A program made the translations under genes and the position numbers. Below are positions 7,466 through 12,021 of a DNA stretch of 12,021 bases, piece by piece; the stretch's first letter is position 1, and each line of letters opens with the position of its first letter. The stretch spans positions 1-12,021 of the forward strand of contig NYTN01000044.1 of assembly GCA_002683515.1 (NCBI GenBank), written 5' to 3'. Under the pieces are notes generated by a model. The model ran no database searches. It saw only the letters and a program-made list of their open reading frames with translations, and was not told the DNA's origin. Source of the DNA: Rhodobiaceae bacterium. Its GTDB lineage: Bacteria; Pseudomonadota; Alphaproteobacteria; RS24.

Positions 7466-7493
7466 ATGACATGTATAATATGTCTTCTATAAT
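7466..7493 (+). promoter_or_regulatory. Predicted promoter of the HNH gene
   Basis: ATGACA (7466-7471; 5 of 6 against TTGACA) and a perfect TATAAT (7488-7493) are 16 bases apart. They lie in the AT-rich 165-bp gap between the divergent gluQ and HNH genes. Transcription would begin near 7500, about 47 bases before the HNH start. A second TATAAT at 7474-7479 has no good -35 partner. Confidence 0.5.
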
Positions 7494-7546
7494 CTTAGTA
7501 AGATAATGATTCGTATTTATTTACACCAGCAGGGGGTTTTAAGGTT

Positions 7547-8152
7547 ATGCAGCGCTTGATGGATAGAAAGTCTCAGACTTTTCTCACTTCCGATCACAGT
7601 CGTTTTCAAAACCCTGAAAGTTGTCCTGCACTGGTTCTCAATGCAGATTACCGTCCCCTCAGCTATTATCCGCTTTCACTATGGGCGTGGCAGGACACAC
7701 TCAAAGCCGTGTTCCTTAATCGGGTAAATATTGTTTCCGAATATGAAACCAAAGTTCATTCACCGACTACAGCAATTCGTTTGCCAAGCGTTGTTTCGCT
7801 TAAAAACTATGTGAAGCCTCCGCAATATCCGGCCTTTACGAGATTTAATGTTTTTTTGCGGGATAGCTTTACCTGCCAGTATTGTGGCTCGGATCAGGAT
7901 CTGACATTTGACCATGTTGTGCCGCGCAGGGTTGGTGGACAAACCACTTGGGAGAATGTTGTTGCGGCTTGCTCGCCTTGCAACCTTAAAAAGGGTGGAC
8001 GGCTTTGCAAGGAAGCATCTATGTTCCCGCAGCACAAACCTCGCCAACCTACTGTTTATGAATTGCACGATATTGGCAGACGTTTCCCGCCAAACTTTCT
8101 GCATGAGAGTTGGCAAGATTATCTATATTGGGATAGTGAGCTTCAGCCGTAA
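7547..8152 (+). CDS. HNH endonuclease-family protein
   Basis: A 201-residue protein with an N-terminal segment typical of a conserved alphaproteobacterial HNH family (ALVLNADYRPLSYYPLSLWA, 28-47). A C-terminal zinc-stabilised HNH domain follows: FTCQYCG (C110, C113), the catalytic strand TFDHVVPRRVGG (D122-H123), WENVVAAC (N137), and C142-x2-C145-N. All metal and catalytic positions look intact, so a nuclease that nicks or cuts DNA is likely. The substrate and cellular role are unknown to me, though the family is chromosomal and housekeeping-like rather than restriction- or phage-linked. The start at 7547 has AGGGGG (7531-7536) 10 bases upstream; a second in-frame ATG at 7559 is possible. It stands alone on the plus strand with its own predicted promoter. 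Its stop abuts the coq7 stop with no gap. Confidence 0.88.
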   Translation: MQRLMDRKSQTFLTSDHSRFQNPESCPALVLNADYRPLSYYPLSLWAWQDTLKAVFLNRVNIVSEYETKVHSPTTAIRLPSVVSLKNYVKPPQYPAFTRFNVFLRDSFTCQYCGSDQDLTFDHVVPRRVGGQTTWENVVAACSPCNLKKGGRLCKEASMFPQHKPRQPTVYELHDIGRRFPPNFLHESWQDYLYWDSELQP

Positions 8153-8713
8153 TTAAATTTTTTCAGAAATCTTAATTGCGGTGCGACAGCCGAAACGTAT
8201 AAAAGACCTCAGGACTTTAAATCCTTTCATGTCTTCAGCACCATGTTCAATTGCTGTATCTCGATGCTCGGCTTCATCTGCGCGAAACTCTTCAATCATA
8301 TCTCGTAGGTCGGCTTCTTCGCCGGTTTTTTCAAGCTCTTTAATCTGATCGGCATAATGTTTGTCGATAACTTCCTCAACAGCGGCAGTGCAGGCCATTG
8401 CCGCTTTTTCACCCATCAGCGCTGTGACAGCACCAAGAGTAAATCCAGCCGCATCCCATAATGGTGCCAATACAGTCGGACGGATATTTCTTTCGAGGAT
8501 AAGCTTGTCGAAACTATCCATATGAGACTGCTCTTGTTCAGCCATATGTTTGACGAGTTCTGCCATTTCTGCTTTATGGTCGGTATTGCCAAAGACAGCA
8601 AGTTGTCCGCGATAGATACTGACAGCCCCATGTTCTCCGGCATGATCAACGCGTATCATTTGTTCTGTTTTTCTGGATAGTATTTTACCAGTTTCAGATG
8701 TTGTCATATTCAT
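8153..8713 (-). CDS. coq7: Demethoxyubiquinone hydroxylase (Coq7 family)
   Basis: A membrane-associated diiron monooxygenase that hydroxylates 5-demethoxyubiquinol, the penultimate step of ubiquinone synthesis. The 186 residues show the repeated ferritin-like ligand pattern: E27 in RVDHAGEHGA, E61-x2-H64 in EQSHMDS, a Glu in AAVEEVIDKHY (E113 or E114), and E147-x2-H150 in DEAEHRDTA. Hydrophobic helices (about 83-100 and 165-181) could sit on the membrane face. The ATG at 8711-8713 overlaps the stop of the upstream VTT-DsbB gene by four bases (ATGA type), with AAAGGA about 6 bases upstream inside that gene, indicating translational coupling. Coupling a ubiquinone-making enzyme to a ubiquinone-using DsbB domain is functionally sensible. 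It converges with the HNH gene, stop to stop. Confidence 0.95.
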   Translation of the reverse strand: MNMTTSETGKILSRKTEQMIRVDHAGEHGAVSIYRGQLAVFGNTDHKAEMAELVKHMAEQEQSHMDSFDKLILERNIRPTVLAPLWDAAGFTLGAVTALMGEKAAMACTAAVEEVIDKHYADQIKELEKTGEEADLRDMIEEFRADEAEHRDTAIEHGAEDMKGFKVLRSFIRFGCRTAIKISEKI

Positions 8714-9714
8714 ATTGTTTCCTTTCTTCTATACAAGATAGGAAACCCTGCTAGCAAAGCAAGGCCAAGGCTAGCCAGCATGTTATATCCGGCCAGTGAT
8801 AAACCAAATAACCGCCATGGCGCCTCACTGCATGATGGGGGCGCCCCGTTTTCAAGAGATAAAATTAGCTCTTCAATATTTGTGACTTCCATGGCGTTGA
8901 CTGCACATGATGCTGGTCCGTGCCAATAGCCCCATTCAATGCCAGCGTGATAACCGCCATAAGCTGAATTCGCCAAAAATATGAGCGTAAGGATCATAAA
9001 ACTGATGGTTGAAAGGCTAGGTTTTTTGCTTCCAGTCAAAGCGGCTAAAAGCCCTAGCGGGACAGCCAGATAAAAAGCAATACGCTGATTGAGGCAAAGC
9101 GGGCACGGCGCGAGTCCTATGAGATATTCGAAACCAAAAACAGCGGCCAGAACCCCAAGACTGCCAAGGCTAATCATAATACCACGCCGCAGAGGTTGAA
9201 ATAACCAAAGACGAATATTGACCATCAAAGCAGCAGTTACCCCGTAAAATCTTATGGCGCGCCCGATGATACAAGCCGCCAGAAAACCTATTGGCTCCAT
9301 TGCGACAACACCGCTTGCAATTGTGGCGACTTTAAAAGGAACAAAGCTGATGGCGCTGATAATCACAATCCAGAAACCCCAATCAGTATAAAACCTTGTA
9401 AATTTTTCAAAGGCAGATTGAGCGCTATAGGTTTCCAGAATGGGTGTCCCGATCAGCTCAAAAAGATAACGCCCGATGATATAACCGAGAATAGCCCCTA
9501 AAACTGATGCCAATGTGCAAATAAAAGCGTAAAACCAAGCGCGTGATTTATCAGCCAGCACCATCGGTGCAAGTATTACATCCGGTGGTACTGGGAAGAA
9601 CGAGCTTTCAATGAATGAAATTCCTGCCAATGCCCATTTAGCCTTTGCATCAGTGGCAAGTGACTGACACCACTCATAGAGCTTTTTCATCGTCGATTGG
9701 ATTGTCTTTTGCAT
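8710..9714 (-). CDS. YqaA-type VTT domain fused to a DsbB-type disulfide oxidoreductase
   Basis: One uninterrupted frame encodes two membrane domains. Residue numbers count from a GTG at 9726; subtract 4 for the ATG I prefer at 9714. Residues about 30-175 are a VTT/DedA domain of the YqaA subgroup, with SFIESSFFPVPPDVILAPM (37-55) and ISFVPFKVATIASGV (126-140). Residues about 183-335 form a four-helix DsbB: first helix, then the quinone-linked redox pair CPLC (C208, C211) followed by NQR, second and third helices, a periplasmic loop with C274 and C299, and a last helix with GLSLAGYN. DsbB reoxidises DsbA and passes electrons to ubiquinone. VTT proteins are linked to lipid scrambling (DedA family). 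An AAAGG (9727-9731) fits the ATG at 9714 with 11-base spacing. coq7 follows with a 4-bp overlap. YqaA and DsbB are usually separate proteins, so the fusion is notable. Confidence 0.9.
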   Translation of the reverse strand: MQKTIQSTMKKLYEWCQSLATDAKAKWALAGISFIESSFFPVPPDVILAPMVLADKSRAWFYAFICTLASVLGAILGYIIGRYLFELIGTPILETYSAQSAFEKFTRFYTDWGFWIVIISAISFVPFKVATIASGVVAMEPIGFLAACIIGRAIRFYGVTAALMVNIRLWLFQPLRRGIMISLGSLGVLAAVFGFEYLIGLAPCPLCLNQRIAFYLAVPLGLLAALTGSKKPSLSTISFMILTLIFLANSAYGGYHAGIEWGYWHGPASCAVNAMEVTNIEELILSLENGAPPSCSEAPWRLFGLSLAGYNMLASLGLALLAGFPILYRRKETI

Positions 9715-9852
9715 CTTTTGGCGCACCTTTTGCGTTTAGGCAAAACGTACTCATTAATCTTGTATTTGAAAAGAGAATTTGCAGTACCGACGGAGTTAGA
9801 AACCGTAAGGGGATGAAGGGTTCGCACTTTAAGTAATTCTGGTAAAGTGATA

Positions 9853-9881
9853 CTGGACGTTAGGAAACTTTCTGTTATATT
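9853..9881 (+). promoter_or_regulatory. Predicted extended -10 promoter of tRNA-Leu
   Basis: TGTTATATT gives an extended -10 (TG at 9873-9874, TATATT at 9876-9881). A weak -35 (CTGGAC, 9853-9858) lies 17 bases before it. Transcription would start near 9888, seven bases before the mature tRNA 5' end, in a GC-rich stretch (GCTCGCC) resembling the discriminator of stable-RNA promoters under stringent control. Confidence 0.5.
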
Positions 9882-9894
9882 GCTCGCCTGCTTG

Positions 9895-9981
9895 GCCCTC
9901 GTGGCGGAATTGGTAGACGCGACGGATTCAAAATCCGTTGCCTTCACGGGCGTGCCAGTTCAAGTCTGGCCGAGGGCACCA
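9895..9981 (+). tRNA. tRNA-Leu, anticodon CAA
   Basis: An 87-nt tRNA including an encoded CCA (9979-9981). The acceptor arms GCCCTCG (9895-9901) and CGAGGGC (9971-9977) pair perfectly, with discriminator A at 9978. The anticodon stem ACGGA/TCCGT encloses the loop TTCAAAA with anticodon CAA at 9929-9931, so it reads UUG codons. A long variable arm (CCTTCACGGGCGT region) marks it as a class II tRNA, and the T-loop GTTCAAGTC is canonical. It has its own predicted promoter and stands between the divergently oriented VTT-DsbB gene and the small exported protein gene. Confidence 0.97.
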
Positions 9982-10130
9982 TTTACAAATTTAGAAACCA
10001 TTAATCCGTTTTTTTATCCCCTACGTACAAGAATTATAAAAGTGGGAAAAATGGCGTTTTTTTGTGAAAAATTAAATAATCTAATAGTTCTAAATATAGC
10101 TACGCTTTATTTCCCATTGTAGGTACAGTC

Positions 10131-10445
10131 ATGCGTAGATACTTATTGTTTTTCGCCTTAACCCTATACTTTCCTCAATCTGCCATTGCAGGGGGGTTAA
10201 CTTTCGTCGGCACGGCAACAACACATTGCGAATTATGGTCAGATGACAAAAATGATAATGGCAGACGTTACTGCCGTCGCCGAGCTGAAACGCCATCCTC
10301 CAAACCTTCTACATGCCGATTGAAAACTAAGTCCAAGAAAGAAGGTCTTTGGAATTGTGTTTATAAACGCTCAGGCTGGAAGCTGATGGACAAGAAAATG
10401 ACGATGGAGCCGGGCTTTAGCTGCCCGGGCATAGTCAAGTGCTGA
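10131..10445 (+). CDS. Small exported six-cysteine protein, family not recognised
   Basis: A 104-residue protein I do not recognise. Residues 1-20 form a clear Sec signal peptide: MRR n-region, hydrophobic core LLFFALTLYF, and a cleavage site at AIA/GG. The mature part of about 84 residues is basic and contains exactly six Cys (33, 48, 62, 76, 98, 104), the last as the final residue, consistent with up to three disulfides. Motif-like segments are ATTHCELWSDDKNDNG (29-44), RRYCRRRAE (46-54) and GFSCPGIVKC (95-104). The ATG at 10131 has only a weak TAGGT upstream. It lies alone between two tRNA genes. Secretion and a disulfide-stabilised fold are read from the sequence; the function (inhibitor, toxin, enzyme partner) cannot be inferred. 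The signal peptide and even spacing of Cys make a chance frame unlikely. Confidence 0.65.
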   Translation: MRRYLLFFALTLYFPQSAIAGGLTFVGTATTHCELWSDDKNDNGRRYCRRRAETPSSKPSTCRLKTKSKKEGLWNCVYKRSGWKLMDKKMTMEPGFSCPGIVKC

Positions 10446-10938
10446 GCCGTTTTCGCTCTCATTTCTTGTTTTTGAACGATTATCCCCTGAATGCAGAATG
10501 GCTTTGTTTAAAAAATCATTGTCTATTTGAAGAAGTAGAAAAACCCAAAGATAATAACGCACAACTCTAATCCGATAAATACTTGCATCCAAGGTGTAAG
10601 TTGTACGTATTCATTGAGTAAGTCGGCTGAAAAGTTGTAGTCTTACATTGCTGCCTCTATTTGACGTTAAAAACAAAACGCACCAACAATTTCACACTAG
10701 TGCTAAGGTATTAAGAAGTCATGATCGGATGAGCGCGACGCCTTTACCGCGAGTGGTTGTTATATAACGGCGCTAACTCGACATAAGTCGAGATGGCAGT
10801 TTGGTAACGGCAGATACTTCTGCCGCCGAGTAAGAGGTTCTCAAGCCCCAAGACTAGTAATTGACTAACCCTTAAATAAAAATTATCACGCAACATGTAT
10901 GCCTGTCAATTTATTGGAAATAAACCCCACTTTAAAAC
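10446..10938. other. 493-bp gene-free stretch between the exported-protein gene and tRNA-Arg
   Basis: No convincing coding region is seen in any frame. The left half (10446-10720) is AT-rich with an 8-bp palindrome CACTAGTG (10695-10702) and no clear promoter. The right part (about 10730-10860) is richer in GC and holds several tight hairpins, annotated separately. No terminator with a T-run, integrase remnant or copy of the tRNA-Arg 3' end was found, so I see no direct sign of an integrated element here. Confidence 0.6.
10732..10826. ncRNA. Cluster of hairpins, candidate structured RNA (strand unknown)
   Basis: Three features lie within 95 bases. AGCGC (10732-10736) can pair with GCGCT (10770-10774), enclosing the palindrome GTTATATAAC. 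Next come a perfect 6-bp hairpin CTCGAC-ATAA-GTCGAG (10777-10792) and a perfect 7-bp hairpin CGGCAGA-TACT-TCTGCCG (10808-10825). Two perfect tetraloop hairpins only 15 bases apart, in otherwise AT-rich non-coding DNA, are more than I would expect by chance. I do not recognise an RNA family, and neither strand shows a good promoter or terminator. They could equally be extragenic repeat palindromes or protein-binding sites. Confidence 0.25.
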
Positions 10939-11015
10939 TGGTGATCCCGGCAGGATTCGAACCTGCGACCCCCAGATTAGGAATCTGGTGCTCTATCCTA
11001 CTGAGCTACGGGACC
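10939..11015 (-). tRNA. tRNA-Arg, anticodon CCT
   Basis: A 77-nt tRNA including an encoded CCA (complement of 10939-10941). The acceptor arms GGTCCCG and CGGGATC pair with one G-U wobble, and the discriminator is A. The anticodon stem CCAGA/TCTGG encloses loop TTCCTAA with anticodon CCT (complement of 10979-10981), reading AGG codons. The D-arm (AGCTCAGTAGGATAGAGC) and T-arm (GGTTCGAATCC) are canonical. It is oriented toward the gene-free stretch, so its 3' end, the usual integration site for mobile elements, faces 10938 and below. Confidence 0.97.
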
Positions 11016-11073
11016 GTTTCATTTTATCCCTAATAAATCACATATTAACAGTGACTAATCTATTATGTATGTC

Positions 11074-11113
11074 CCTGGAGGAAGTCTACTAGTTCCAGGA
11101 GGCGTCCTTCTGG
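11074..11113 (+). other. Two overlapping, mutually exclusive hairpins
   Basis: CCTGGA (11074-11079) can pair with TCCAGG (11094-11099). Alternatively CCAGGAGG (11095-11102) pairs with CCTTCTGG (11106-11113) around a 3-base loop, an 8-bp stem with one G-U pair if transcribed on the plus strand. The two use the same CCAGG, so only one can form. They lie between the tRNA-Arg 5' end and the TPR gene stop, where no plus-strand gene follows. On the minus strand the second stem has an A-C mismatch, and neither is followed by a T-run, so these are not typical terminators. Confidence 0.3.
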
Positions 11114-11181
11114 GGCGTGTGTCTATAAAATCATTAAAGTTTTTATAACCCATCATTTTTGAGCTTAAATCCCTAGCAATA

Positions 11182-11643
11182 TTATTTGGTATTGATGATT
11201 TCATATTGCGATATTGCAGATTCTAAATCCGCAAGTTCATCACAACCACTAGGACATAGTAATTTTAATTTTGCGAGATTAGATTGAGCTGACTGCACAT
11301 CATCAAGTCTTAAAAATAACTCACCTTGATATTCAAGAGCTAATTTATGGTCAGGCTGAATTGATAGAGCTTTTTTATAATAAGTTTTACTGTTGTCATA
11401 ATCACCAATTTTGCGATGAGCAAACCCGAGATAATTGTAAACATCGGCATTATCTGGCTCTTCTTTGTTAGCTTTTTCCAACTTTTTAATTGCACGTTCA
11501 TATTTATCTTTTTTTATTAATTTTTTTGCGTCACTAACAAGTTTGCTGGCACTTGGTTCATAGCCATAGCTGCCAGCAGCCCAAGCTGGCGTCGAGAAAA
11601 GCAGTGCGATGGTGAGGAGTAATGGTTTCATTTTATTTATCAT
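11182..11643 (-). CDS. Periplasmic tetratricopeptide-repeat protein
   Basis: A 153-residue exported protein. Residues 1-22 are a Sec signal peptide (basic start, core LLLTIALLF, cleavage at AWA/AG). The mature protein has about three TPR-like helical pairs. Repeat 1 is at about 34-66 (KYERAIKKLEKANKEEPDN), repeat 2 at about 67-100 (ADVYNYLGFAHRKIGDYDNS.., ALSIQPD) and a degenerate third at about 101-133 (LALEYQGELFLRLDDVQSA). It ends with the conserved-looking LLCPSGCDE (C130, C134), a pair of Cys that could form a disulfide. Such short periplasmic TPR proteins are common in alphaproteobacteria and act as protein-interaction scaffolds; a specific partner is not apparent. The start may be the ATG at 11643 or the in-frame ATG at 11631; neither has a strong ribosome binding site. 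It stands alone upstream of tRNA-Arg on the same strand. Confidence 0.85.
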   Translation of the reverse strand: MINKMKPLLLTIALLFSTPAWAAGSYGYEPSASKLVSDAKKLIKKDKYERAIKKLEKANKEEPDNADVYNYLGFAHRKIGDYDNSKTYYKKALSIQPDHKLALEYQGELFLRLDDVQSAQSNLAKLKLLCPSGCDELADLESAISQYEIINTK

Positions 11644-12021
11644 TTAACTAAATATGTCCAATAACTTTAAATGCTCATCCATAAGTTTAGTGCATAAAAA
11701 AGTAGAAGATTACATCTAAAAGTCGGGATGACACGTATATTAATTATTAAAAGACAAAATTAGGTGTTTTTTCAATGAATATTAAATGGTTGATAATCTT
11801 TTTTTTAATTGGTTTTGATTGCCTCATAGCGCCTTTGAAAAGAGAATTAAAGTTTAAGTGAACTATTTAGTGCGTGGTGCGCCAGCTTGGGCGGGTAAGG
11901 TCGAACAACTAACTGAAACAGCAAAGCTTACTAACCGAACTGCAGCGAGACAAACTTCAATTAAACTTTAATTCTCTTTTCAAAGGCGCTATGAGGCAAT
12001 CAAAACCAATTAAAAAAAAGA
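11644..12021. other. Right-end stretch without a confident gene
   Basis: The left part (11644-11796) is AT-rich leader DNA of the TPR gene; no strong promoter could be picked. The right part is the long inverted repeat and its centre. Two tiny open frames exist. One runs from ATG 11775 to TGA 11861 (28 codons, hydrophobic start MNIKWLIIFFLIGF). The other runs from GTG 11858 to TAA 11971 (37 codons, with GAPAWAGKVEQLTETAK), and the two overlap as GTGA. Both are at least partly made of repeat-arm sequence and I do not claim either as a gene. Confidence 0.4.
11797..12021. repeat. 61-bp perfect inverted repeat with a 103-bp centre, reaching the window end
   Basis: The left arm 11797-11857 is the exact reverse complement of 11961-12021, with 61 of 61 bases matching, including an 8-base T run against an 8-base A run. 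Pairing continues imperfectly inward: 4 of the next 5 positions match, with mismatch at 11858/11960. The 103-bp centre (11858-11960) is GC-richer than the arms. The outer end of the right arm is the last base of the window, so the true arm length is unknown. No transposase, target duplication or telomere-type feature is visible. A contig-end hairpin produced by template switching is as likely as a real element. Confidence 0.9.

Noticed and set aside
7760..8116. 118-codon minus-strand frame opposite the HNH gene
   Set aside because: It is a shadow of the HNH coding strand; the plus-strand protein has intact catalytic and zinc motifs.
9847..10122. 91-codon plus-strand frame containing LVAELVDATDSKSVAF
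   Set aside because: It is the sense-strand read-through of tRNA-Leu (9895-9981), a standard false gene; nothing outside the tRNA looks protein-like.
10895..11092. 65-codon plus-strand frame reading GDPGRIRTCDPQIRN...
   Set aside because: This is the well-known spurious translation of the antisense strand of a tRNA gene; it covers tRNA-Arg (10939-11015) exactly.
10939..11643. Integrated mobile element at tRNA-Arg
   Set aside because: No integrase, no duplicated tRNA 3' fragment and no att-like direct repeat was found within the window.
11797..12021. Hairpin telomere of a linear replicon
   Set aside because: A closed hairpin end would read as an inverted repeat with no unique centre; here 103 unique bases separate the arms.
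11797..12021. MITE or insertion sequence with 61-bp terminal repeats
   Set aside because: No transposase, no target-site duplication can be seen, and the right boundary coinciding with the window end would be a large coincidence.
1..12021. CRISPR array, toxin-antitoxin pair, restriction or other defence system
   Set aside because: No regularly spaced repeats and no recognisable defence genes; the lone HNH protein belongs to a housekeeping-type family and has no methylase or cognate partner nearby.

Overview
The window reads as chromosomal DNA of an alphaproteobacterium of moderate to low GC content. Three gene neighbourhoods support this: argH divergent from a TlpA-type thioredoxin gene and followed by a small LptM-like lipoprotein; the run HIG1 protein / PduO-type adenosyltransferase / etfB / etfA / 3-hydroxybutyryl-CoA dehydrogenase; and coq7 next to a DsbB domain. 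A marine lineage is plausible from base composition, but I cannot name a genus.

Layout. 1-1557 (minus): lptM-like lipoprotein (cut by the window edge) downstream of argH. 1588-2265 (plus): TlpA-family membrane-anchored thioredoxin, meeting hbd tail to tail. 2262-7381 (minus): seven genes in one direction. In transcription order they are gluQ, a HIG1 membrane protein, a PagL-like outer-membrane protein, the adenosyltransferase, then etfB-etfA-hbd behind their own predicted promoter. 7547-8152 (plus): HNH endonuclease-like protein. 8153-9714 (minus): a VTT(YqaA)-DsbB fusion translationally coupled to coq7. 9895-9981 (plus): tRNA-Leu(CAA). 10131-10445 (plus): a small exported six-cysteine protein that I do not recognise. 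10446-10938: gene-free, with a cluster of tight hairpins. 10939-11015 (minus): tRNA-Arg(CCT). 11182-11643 (minus): periplasmic TPR protein. 11797-12021: a 61-bp perfect inverted repeat around a 103-bp centre, running into the last base of the window.

How the genes work together. hbd, etfA and etfB belong to acyl-CoA oxidation: ETF takes electrons from acyl-CoA dehydrogenases and passes them to the ubiquinone pool. The adenosyltransferase supplies adenosylcobalamin, for example to methylmalonyl-CoA mutase. coq7 makes ubiquinone, and DsbB uses ubiquinone as its electron acceptor, so the fusion-coq7 pair links periplasmic disulfide formation to quinone supply. TlpA, the DsbB domain and the six-cysteine exported protein all concern thiol chemistry outside the cytoplasm, but only fusion-coq7 is physically coupled.

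Most of the window is ordinary housekeeping DNA. The parts worth a second look are the YqaA-DsbB fusion, the GluQ-RS that has lost most of its zinc site, the 9982-11181 stretch around the two tRNAs, and the terminal inverted repeat. That repeat may be a contig-end or amplification artefact rather than biology. I found no convincing evidence of a new defence or mobile system.
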